From positions 20,106 through 25,121 of the forward strand of contig MHYD01000012.1 of NCBI GenBank assembly GCA_001824645.1: a DNA stretch of 5,016 nt. Direction: 5' to 3'. Positions 1 to 5,016 of the stretch are shown in pieces. A program made the translations under genes and the position numbers. Source of the stretch: Planctomycetes bacterium RBG_13_46_10. GTDB taxonomy: Bacteria > Planctomycetota > Phycisphaerae > Sedimentisphaerales > Anaerobacaceae. Each line of letters opens with the position of its first letter. The stretch's first letter is position 1. The notes beneath the pieces were generated by a model that saw only the letters and a list, made by a program, of their open reading frames with translations, ran no database searches and was not told the origin of the DNA.

Positions 1-957
1 GACAGCCATATTTTTCAGATTTTCTCTGCCGCTGCTGCAAAGTTTGTTATCACCGGAAGATAATATACTTAGAGCGAAATTATCCAGCAGCTTCGTCATA
101 CATTCCAGAGTATCATCCTCATATTGCAGTTGCGTGCAATTTTCTTCCGAACCATCGCCGATAGTCAGCCAGCTTCTACTGACGGTTAAAATCTTATTTT
201 TACCATAGACTTTCAGAAACTCACGTCTCGGCCCAAGCCCTGTACGTCGAAACGCCAACAGATTACTAATAAGCGTGTCATTAAATTTCATCACTACAAC
301 CGCTGTATCCTCCGTCAGATATAGCCGCTGCTGTTTATCGCCGGCCTGATTAGTATTTAAGGAATAAACCTGCAGCGGTATCGGAAAATTCCACATTATC
401 TGGTCTATCATCTCATAACAATTGTGAAGCAGCACTCCTCCACCTGCAAGTTTTGGGTCCGTAAGCCAGGCAGAGTCGTTCAGGTCACCTGCGTTACAAA
501 AAACTTCTATAAGAAAAACCTGTTCAACTTCGCCTTTCTGTAAAATTTCACGAAAGGCAAGAAAACTCTGAGCAAATCGGCTGGGGTTGGCAATAGCAAA
601 TTTTATGCCTTCGTCCTCGGCTAGCCGAACAAATTCCGCAGCTTCTTCAAAATCTCTTGCAAGCGGTGCCAGCTTGAGCACATTGAATTTCTTTTTCATG
701 GCCATTTTGATATGTTCATCGCAGCTGTATATGCCAGCTGCGACAAGCAGACAATCCAATTGACTTTGTATCACTAACTGTCTGTAATCGTCATAAGCTG
801 AGCAATGATATTCAGCAGCCGTTTTTTCAGCGATATTAATATTCTTGTCGGCTACAGCCTGAATCTGAAAATAATCAATTTTCGATGCAGCTTTTAAAAG
901 CATCCTGCCACCATCATCGAGGCCCAATACCGCAGTTTTTAATTTATCTTCACTCAT
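1..957 (-). CDS. Divergent Gfo/Idh/MocA-family oxidoreductase-like protein (C-terminus cut by window edge)
   Basis: An open frame of 319 codons runs from ATG at 957 to the window edge with no stop. An in-frame TAG at 988-990 upstream, with no other ATG between, fixes this start, although no strong Shine-Dalgarno is visible. Residues 1-120 look like a Rossmann NAD(P)-binding domain: strand TAVLGL, a second strand ending QAVAD at about residue 37, and LDCLLVAAG at 67-75. The rest looks like the family's C-terminal alpha/beta domain, including WLTDPKLAGGG at 164-174. Family members are usually somewhat longer, so only a short C-terminal piece seems missing. Oddities: the glycine loop is GLDDGG (12-17) instead of GxGxxG, the usual EKP is LAP (96-98), and the site after GGG that normally carries Asp and His reads HNCYE (178-182). 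Family members act in the cytoplasm on sugars, inositols and related substrates. Here the fold is fairly sure, but substrate and enzymatic activity are unknown and catalysis may be lost. Confidence 0.8.
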   Translation of the reverse strand, partial: MSEDKLKTAVLGLDDGGRMLLKAASKIDYFQIQAVADKNINIAEKTAAEYHCSAYDDYRQLVIQSQLDCLLVAAGIYSCDEHIKMAMKKKFNVLKLAPLARDFEEAAEFVRLAEDEGIKFAIANPSRFAQSFLAFREILQKGEVEQVFLIEVFCNAGDLNDSAWLTDPKLAGGGVLLHNCYEMIDQIMWNFPIPLQVYSLNTNQAGDKQQRLYLTEDTAVVVMKFNDTLISNLLAFRRTGLGPRREFLKVYGKNKILTVSRSWLTIGDGSEENCTQLQYEDDTLECMTKLLDNFALSILSSGDNKLCSSGRENLKNMAV

Positions 958-989
958 CTTATTGGATTTATATAAACATCTTTTTATCT

Positions 990-1020
990 ATAATAATGCT
1001 CGGCAACTAAAACTATTCAA
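990..1020 (-). promoter_or_regulatory. Weak sigma70-like promoter candidate upstream of the oxidoreductase-like gene
   Basis: On the minus strand TTGAAT (1020-1015) resembles a -35 box and TATTAT (995-990) a -10 box. They are separated by 19 bases, longer than the usual 17. The -10 lies 32 bases before the ATG at 957, a sensible leader length. The surrounding DNA is AT-rich, so chance matches are expected, and the organism's sigma-factor preferences are unknown. Confidence 0.22.
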
Positions 1021-1148
1021 ACAATTTTACTCTTCCTTTAACAGAAAGTAACTATTAAAACAATCCAAATAAATATACAAGTAGCGGTGGTAGTATTTTA
1101 CAGCCGAAAACAAGAAAGACACTCAGAAAATTTGGTCTGAACTATGAA

Positions 1149-1167
1149 ATATTTGATTTGCAAATAT
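1149..1167. repeat. Short AT-rich inverted repeat
   Basis: ATATTTG at 1149-1155 and CAAATAT at 1161-1167 are perfect 7-base inverted arms around a 5-base gap. The repeat is AT-rich, so it would be a weak RNA hairpin. A small protein-binding operator is the other possibility, but nothing identifies a binder. Confidence 0.35.
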
Positions 1168-1179
1168 AGCAATCGCTAT
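1166..1179. repeat. Short inverted repeat ATAGC-4-GCTAT
   Basis: ATAGC at 1166-1170 and GCTAT at 1175-1179 are perfect 5-base arms around a 4-base loop. The repeat overlaps the preceding inverted repeat by two bases, so the two hairpins would compete or stack. No function can be assigned. Confidence 0.3.
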
Positions 1180-1188
1180 TAGCAGGCT

Positions 1189-1216
1189 CAAATGATTAAA
1201 CAGCTATGATAGCTGT
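1189..1216 (-). terminator. Possible intrinsic terminator of the signalling operon
   Basis: Bases 1200-1216 form a perfect palindrome, ACAGCT...AGCTGT, with 8-base arms around one central base; in RNA this gives a 7-bp stem with a 3-base loop. On the minus strand it is followed by TTTAATCATTT, an interrupted T-run. It lies about 50 bases after the stop codon at 1268, where an operon terminator is expected. The stem is not GC-rich and the T-run is poor, so this is tentative; an operator-like palindrome is an alternative. Confidence 0.35.
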
Positions 1217-1251
1217 CTGATAAAACTTATTTTTTAATAGCTCTTATCAGA
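1216..1251. repeat. 8-base inverted repeat with 20-base loop, abutting the palindrome
   Basis: TCTGATAA at 1216-1223 and TTATCAGA at 1244-1251 are perfect arms separated by 20 AT-rich bases. The repeat directly abuts, and shares one base with, the palindrome at 1200-1216. On the minus-strand transcript it would be the first hairpin after the stop codon at 1268. It may form part of a tandem-hairpin 3' end that stabilises or terminates the operon mRNA. Confidence 0.4.
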
Positions 1252-1267
1252 AATTCCATTCATAGCG

Positions 1268-2764
1268 TTAATTTGTTTCACATGATTGCACTTTTTTACT
1301 CGATATTAAAATCTCATCTTTTATGCCGGGTTTTGGCAGACTAATGCAAAGAATATTTCCTCCACCGTCATCTGCCGTTTCTACCCATATCTCTCCACCG
1401 TGTAATTCCACTATTTTTTTAGCTATGGATAAATCCAATGCTTGTTCCTGCCCCAGATTCCAATTGGGCATTTCTTTAATAAGCTCATAACAATTGAAGA
1501 GATCGTCCACACTGCCACTGTCAACAAGTGTTCCGCCGTTTTGCACTTCCACCGCAACCTCGCTGCCGGCATCCTTAAAGTGTATTTCAATATGATTGTT
1601 TGAAGGAGTGACAGATATTACATGTTCAATTATGCTGTTCAACGCCTGTGCCAACCTGTCACGCTCTCCATTAATAATGAGCTTAAGGTCCGGAGTAAAA
1701 CTCTTAAGCTCAATGCCTTTCTTGTCAGCAAAATTCGATAGCTCATCAACAATTTCGGAAATCATCTCACCGATGTCCAGAGCAACAGGCTGCAATTTAA
1801 GCCTGCCCGCATCAATTTGTAAAATGTCCCGAAAATCGCTAAGAAGTTTCCCTGCTTTACTAAGGTTCTTCCAAACATCTTCCTTCTGCTCAGGATTATC
1901 CAAGATACTTTCATGTGCCAGCATCTTTATCAGTGCTTCTGAAACTTTCATAGCCAATTCGCTCTTTAGCTGACACTGCTCCTTCAACTTGAGATTTGTT
2001 CTTCTCAGTTCATCTTCGACAAGGATGCGTTCAGTTATATCTCGAACAGTCCCTACGACAGCAATTTTATTGCCGTTTGCGTCTTTAATGATAGATTTTG
2101 AAATGGAAACCGGAAAAATACCCCCGTCTTTTCGCCTGTGATAAAATCCGATTTCCCACCTGTCTCCAAGACCATGTGTTTTGAAAACGGTTCTCGTGCT
2201 GGTTGTTTTATGCCCTGCCAACCAGAGCACGCTGCTGTTTTTTCCCAGTATTTCCTCCTTCTTATACCCATAAGTATTGCAGAAGGCTTTGTTCACGAAA
2301 GTAATTTTGTCTTCCATATTAGTTATATATACACTATCAACAGTGCTCATAATAGCACCGGACAGCAGCTGCAAGTTCCCTTCTGCCCTCTTATGGTTTA
2401 TGGCATTCTCTACTGTTATGGGCAGCGTTTTGAGATAGCTTCCTTCTTTATCCTTTGCCAGGTAATCATAAGCCCCTGCCCGCCATGCATTGACAGCAAC
2501 TTCCTCATTGCCGATGCCGGTTACCACAATAACGGGAGTATTCTTAACCAAATCGAGCAGGTCAAAAGCCGTACCGTCCCCAAGCAGGTAATCGGATATA
2601 ACTATATCGAACTTTTGTCTTCTTAATATGTCGCTGGCCATTTCAACCGAGCTGACTATATTGTACTCATAATGCAGTTTTTCCGTTTCTACCAATCGCT
2701 CGAATGCCAATTGGTCAAGTTTATCATCCTCTATCATTAAAACTTTATACATTTCGTCACTCAT
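1268..2764 (-). CDS. REC-PAS response regulator with a degenerate histidine-kinase-like C-terminus (pseudo-kinase)
   Basis: The protein is 498 residues. Residues 5-125 are a receiver domain with acidic pocket E12-D13-D14, phospho-acceptor D58 (ISDYLL), T82 and K104, so it should be phosphorylatable. Residues 131-245 are a PAS domain ending in the PAC-like VVGTVRDITER, followed by a helical linker. Residues 262-478 resemble HisKA plus HATPase, but key residues are missing: the H-box SHELRTPL reads SEALIKML (275-282, His replaced by Glu276), the N-box Asn is replaced by His381, G1 DNGxG reads QNGGT (408-412) and G2 GLGL reads ALDL (442-445). The final KKIVELHGGEIWVE-like stretch is kept. ATP binding and autophosphorylation are therefore unlikely. 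The start is ATG 2764, which has GGAGAG seven bases upstream and overlaps the stop of the preceding receiver gene by 8 bases; GTG at 2791 and ATG at 2779 in frame lack such a site. It is probably a cytoplasmic, phosphorylation-dependent scaffold or regulator in the phosphorelay. Its output is unknown. Confidence 0.88.
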   Translation of the reverse strand: MSDEMYKVLMIEDDKLDQLAFERLVETEKLHYEYNIVSSVEMASDILRRQKFDIVISDYLLGDGTAFDLLDLVKNTPVIVVTGIGNEEVAVNAWRAGAYDYLAKDKEGSYLKTLPITVENAINHKRAEGNLQLLSGAIMSTVDSVYITNMEDKITFVNKAFCNTYGYKKEEILGKNSSVLWLAGHKTTSTRTVFKTHGLGDRWEIGFYHRRKDGGIFPVSISKSIIKDANGNKIAVVGTVRDITERILVEDELRRTNLKLKEQCQLKSELAMKVSEALIKMLAHESILDNPEQKEDVWKNLSKAGKLLSDFRDILQIDAGRLKLQPVALDIGEMISEIVDELSNFADKKGIELKSFTPDLKLIINGERDRLAQALNSIIEHVISVTPSNNHIEIHFKDAGSEVAVEVQNGGTLVDSGSVDDLFNCYELIKEMPNWNLGQEQALDLSIAKKIVELHGGEIWVETADDGGGNILCISLPKPGIKDEILISSKKVQSCETN

Positions 2765-3188
2765 GATTTTGCTCTCCATCAGGTAATTCACTTAAAGTCC
2801 AGTACAGGTCGATTGTTCTAATGGCTTCGAGGAACTTTGCATAATCGACGGGCTTGACGATATATCCGCCGACGCTGAGCTTGAAACTCTCCATTATATC
2901 GCACTCTTCTTTGGAGGTAGTCAGCACGACAATAGGGATCTTCTTCAGCATATCATCCACTTTGACGACTTTCAGGAATTCAATGCCGTTCATCTTGGGC
3001 ATATTCAAGTCCAGCAAGATAACGCAAGGCTTTTCATTGCTCCCGTCCCTTAAATACTCCAAGGCGTTTTCCCCGTTTGTTCTGTGAGCCAAGGGATTAG
3101 TTATCTTTAAATCCTTAAACGCCCTTTTAACAGTCATTGCATCTACATTATCATCTTCAACTAATAACACTGGTTTCGAGCTTCTCAT
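2757..3188 (-). CDS. Stand-alone CheY/Rcp1-type response regulator
   Basis: This 143-residue protein is a single receiver domain with no attached output. Counting from ATG 3188, it has an acidic pocket in VEDD (E11, D12, D13), phospho-acceptor Asp60 in LLDLNMP, Thr90 in VLTTS and Lys112 in VKP, so every residue needed for phosphotransfer is present. The longer loop before the acceptor Asp and the DLNMPKMNG sequence resemble the Rcp1 type often found beside phytochrome-like kinases. The gene overlaps the kinase upstream by 32 bases and the REC-PAS gene downstream by 8 bases, so it is very likely the cognate phosphate acceptor of that kinase. It would act in the cytoplasm either as a phosphate shuttle or by binding a partner protein. 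A TTG six bases upstream (3194) is in frame but sits one base from the Shine-Dalgarno, too close to be used. Confidence 0.95.
   Translation of the reverse strand: MRSSKPVLLVEDDNVDAMTVKRAFKDLKITNPLAHRTNGENALEYLRDGSNEKPCVILLDLNMPKMNGIEFLKVVKVDDMLKKIPIVVLTTSKEECDIMESFKLSVGGYIVKPVDYAKFLEAIRTIDLYWTLSELPDGEQNHE
2772..2777 (-). promoter_or_regulatory. Ribosome binding site deciding the ATG 2764 start
   Basis: GGAGAG on the minus strand lies seven bases before ATG 2764, inside the end of the receiver gene. This selects ATG 2764 over the in-frame GTG 2791 and ATG 2779, which have no such site. The start and the upstream stop overlap as ATGAGTGA, a classic coupling arrangement. Confidence 0.7.
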
Positions 3189-5016
3189 ACTCAATCCTCC
3201 CCTTTTGCTTTGGTAATGTGAATAAAAATGTGCTTCCTTCTCCTACTTTTGATTCCACCCAGATCCTTCCACCATACATCTCAACTATCTTCTTAACCAC
3301 CGTAAGACCTACACCGGTACTTTCAACATCATCACGCCGGGATAAGGTCTGAAACATCTGAAAGATTTTCTCAAAATATTTCTCTTCAATACCGGGACCA
3401 TTATCAGTGACACTAAACCTCCAGCAGTCCTCCTCTTCAATACAGCCGACTCTTATCTGACCCTGCGGCTTATCCATATATTTAACCGCGTTGCTGAGTA
3501 AATTCTGGAAAACCTGAGATATTCGTGTCTTCTCAGATTCAATTACAGGTAAATCATTTTCAACCTCAATAGTGATGTTTTGCGGCGGAGCAATCAAGTC
3601 GATAATCTCCGGTACAAGCTCATTCAGATTTATCTGAACTCTTTCTTCTTTTAGACGTCCGATACGGGAGTACTGGAGAATTCCGTCTATCAAGTTATGC
3701 ATTCGGTCCACTCGATTTAACAACAGACTCATCTGCTCCTTACCATCTTTGTCAAACTTATCCGCGTAATCGGTCGATATCCACCTAACCAGAGTATCAA
3801 TCCCCCGCAGCGGAGCTTTCAAATCGTGCGAGACTATATATGCGAAATCTTTTAGCTCACGATTAACGCTTTCTACCTCCTCCATAAGCTCAGCCTGTTT
3901 TTCCTCCGCTTTCTTTCGGTCGGTGATGTCACGGACATACTCAATCACTCCATGGAGCTGACCTGTTTCCTGGTCAAACATGGGAAAAGTATAAAGGTCC
4001 AGCCAACCAATAACTTTTCCTCTTTCTCCCCTCTTGGCAACCACCTCATACATAGATTCCTTTGTTTCAATTGTTCGCAGCGCAGGGCATCCCTCACACG
4101 GCTGGTTGCGCCCATGATAAGCTTCATAGCACTTTTTACCTATTAAAGGCATTTCGTGTGCGTACCACTTCTCCATTGCCGAGTTCACCCGAATAACGCT
4201 TAAATCCGTCCCCAATATGCTGATACCATCCTGAATACTGGAGAACATGCTTGATAAGAACTGTTCTCTGTCTTGTAGAATATGCGCCAGCTTTTTTTGT
4301 TCGGTGACATCCCGGAATATGCCCTGTAGTACTTTTTTGCCCCTAATCTCAATCAGGCTGGCTGTTATTGCAACATCCCTTGTCTCTCCGGTTTTAGTAA
4401 TAACCTGTGTTTCTATGGTTTGACCCATTTTTTCTTCAAGATGCTGTTTGAAAGTCCTGCTATATCCTCTATCGTTTTCCCTCGGAGGATGAAGAATTCG
4501 CTGGTGCTGACCAATGAGTTCTGATTTTTCTCGGCCGACCAACCTTGTTGCTGCAGGATTACAATCAATCAATATACCTGTTTCTGCATCGGCTACGAAG
4601 ATAGCATCCATTGCTCCTTCAAACTGCGCTCTGTATTTTTCTTCCGCTTTACACAAAGCCACCTCCGTCCTCTTTCTCACATCTATCTCCCGATTGAGAT
4701 TATCTATGGAGGTTGTAGTCCTTTGTAAATCACGGCTCATCTGGTTAAATGCCCCTGCCAAATCCCCTATCTCATCCCTGGTTTTAATTTCTATTTGTGT
4801 ATCTAATTTACCTCCACCTATTTTAATAGCAGCATCTCTCAAACTTACGATTGGTTTTGTAATTCTTCTTGAGAGATAGATACCAGCTACAATGGCCAAG
4901 GCAAAGCTTAAGAGCAAAATCAATGCAGACATAATTAATGCTGTTATTACAGTTTTATATGCCTCCAGGATTGGTAACTCAACCACCACTGCCCAGTCAG
5001 GTCCACCGAGATGCGC
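3157..5016 (-). CDS. Membrane sensor histidine kinase: (Cache-like end)-TM-HAMP-PAS-PAS-HisKA-HATPase, N-terminus cut by window edge
   Basis: The frame is open to the window edge: 619 codons and a TGA at 3157-3159. A GTG at 4989 is not the start, because the codons before it (reading AHLGGPDWA) continue what looks like the last strand of an extracytoplasmic Cache-type sensor. Counting from the edge: a membrane helix at about 22-48, HAMP at 49-101 (ITKPI, DEIGDLAGAFNQM), PAS1 at about 126-240, PAS2 at about 251-368 with cysteines 296, 307 and 310, then HisKA with phospho-acceptor His397 in SHDLKAPLRG. The ATPase domain has N-box Asn509 (NLLSNAVKY), G1 DNGPGI at 538-543 and G2 GVGL at 568-571. 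All catalytic motifs are intact, so this is an active ATP-dependent autokinase of the inner membrane. The position after the H-box that carries Thr or Asn in efficient phosphatases is Ala401. Its ligand is unknown because most of the sensor lies outside the window. It overlaps the receiver gene that follows and probably phosphorylates it. Confidence 0.95.
   Translation of the reverse strand, partial: AHLGGPDWAVVVELPILEAYKTVITALIMSALILLLSFALAIVAGIYLSRRITKPIVSLRDAAIKIGGGKLDTQIEIKTRDEIGDLAGAFNQMSRDLQRTTTSIDNLNREIDVRKRTEVALCKAEEKYRAQFEGAMDAIFVADAETGILIDCNPAATRLVGREKSELIGQHQRILHPPRENDRGYSRTFKQHLEEKMGQTIETQVITKTGETRDVAITASLIEIRGKKVLQGIFRDVTEQKKLAHILQDREQFLSSMFSSIQDGISILGTDLSVIRVNSAMEKWYAHEMPLIGKKCYEAYHGRNQPCEGCPALRTIETKESMYEVVAKRGERGKVIGWLDLYTFPMFDQETGQLHGVIEYVRDITDRKKAEEKQAELMEEVESVNRELKDFAYIVSHDLKAPLRGIDTLVRWISTDYADKFDKDGKEQMSLLLNRVDRMHNLIDGILQYSRIGRLKEERVQINLNELVPEIIDLIAPPQNITIEVENDLPVIESEKTRISQVFQNLLSNAVKYMDKPQGQIRVGCIEEEDCWRFSVTDNGPGIEEKYFEKIFQMFQTLSRRDDVESTGVGLTVVKKIVEMYGGRIWVESKVGEGSTFLFTLPKQKGRIEYEKLETSVIS
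3195..3202 (-). promoter_or_regulatory. Strong ribosome binding site for the receiver gene, inside the kinase gene
   Basis: GGGGAGGA on the minus strand lies six bases before ATG 3188, within the last codons of the kinase. The spacing favours ATG 3188 over the TTG at 3194, which would almost touch the site. It is a near-ideal Shine-Dalgarno, suggesting the small receiver is made at a higher level than the kinase. Confidence 0.8.

Larger units (their letters stand above)
958..1267. other. Intergenic region with clustered inverted repeats
   Basis: This gap of 310 bases separates the signalling operon from the oxidoreductase-like gene. I see no convincing coding frame, tRNA or riboswitch. The half next to the signalling operon (about 1149-1251) is packed with four short perfect inverted repeats. 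The half next to the oxidoreductase-like gene is plain AT-rich DNA with one weak promoter candidate. Termination of the operon and fresh initiation for the next gene both probably happen here, but read-through is possible because both genes share the same strand. Confidence 0.7.

Noticed and set aside
958..1267. CRISPR array, tRNA or riboswitch in the intergenic region
   Set aside because: There are no direct repeats with regular spacers, no cloverleaf with an anticodon arm or CCA-type end, and no recognisable aptamer core; only short inverted repeats are visible.
1911..1913. His284 as a substitute phospho-acceptor in the pseudo-kinase
   Set aside because: It lies eight residues after the H-box position and lacks the following E/D-x-x-T/N context; without ATP-binding motifs it could not be autophosphorylated by this domain anyway.
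1596..1973. Plus-strand open frame of 125 codons
   Set aside because: It lies wholly antisense to the pseudo-kinase region of the REC-PAS gene, has serine/leucine-rich shadow composition, no recognisable domain and no good ribosome site.
2138..2626. Plus-strand open frame of 162 codons
   Set aside because: It is antisense to the REC and PAS domains of a well-supported gene; its translation shows no domain and looks like a reverse-frame shadow.
2765..2791. Longer N-terminus of the REC-PAS protein from GTG 2791 or ATG 2779
   Set aside because: No Shine-Dalgarno precedes either codon, whereas GGAGAG precedes ATG 2764 at good spacing and the receiver domain begins right after ATG 2764.
4514..4879. 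Plus-strand open frame of 121 codons
   Set aside because: It is antisense to the HAMP and PAS1 region of the kinase, which has clear domain motifs; nothing supports a second gene.
4987..4989. GTG at 4989 as the start of the histidine kinase
   Set aside because: The frame stays open to the window edge and the preceding residues belong to the same sensor-domain strand; a start there would leave an orphan fragment before the membrane helix.
1..5016. Mobile element or insertion sequence
   Set aside because: No transposase, integrase, terminal inverted repeat pair or target-site duplication can be seen, and composition looks uniform across the genes.

Overview
All recognisable genes in this window lie on the minus strand. 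By eye the base composition is moderately AT-rich, with ordinary bacterial Shine-Dalgarno sequences and tightly overlapping genes. It looks like chromosomal DNA of a free-living, signalling-rich bacterium. The mix of multi-PAS kinases and a divergent Gfo/Idh/MocA-type oxidoreductase would suit a planctomycete-like or other environmental Gram-negative lineage, but this is only an impression and no marker gene is present to settle it.

Layout in the direction of transcription, from high to low coordinates: (1) 5016-3157, a membrane histidine kinase whose N-terminus lies beyond the window edge. What remains is the end of an apparently extracytoplasmic sensor domain, one membrane helix, HAMP, two PAS domains, and an intact HisKA plus HATPase core. 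(2) 3188-2757, a stand-alone CheY/Rcp1-type receiver protein. (3) 2764-1268, a REC-PAS protein whose C-terminal half looks like a histidine kinase but has lost the phospho-accepting histidine and the main ATP-binding motifs. The three genes overlap by 32 and 8 bases and each downstream gene has its own Shine-Dalgarno sequence, so they form one translationally coupled operon. (4) 1267-958, a gap of about 310 bases that holds a cluster of short inverted repeats, one a plausible weak terminator, and a weak promoter candidate. (5) 957-1, a Gfo/Idh/MocA-family protein cut off at its C-terminus, in which the usual cofactor-binding and catalytic motifs are altered.

A likely working model: the membrane kinase senses a signal outside the cell through its truncated sensor domain and perhaps a redox or metal cue through a cysteine-bearing PAS domain. 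It then autophosphorylates and passes phosphate to the small receiver, the receiver domain of the third protein, or both. None of the three has a DNA-binding or enzymatic output domain, so the output must be protein-protein interaction or lie elsewhere. The most notable points are the pseudo-kinase at the end of the operon and the neighbouring oxidoreductase-like protein, both of which keep their folds while losing their catalytic signatures.
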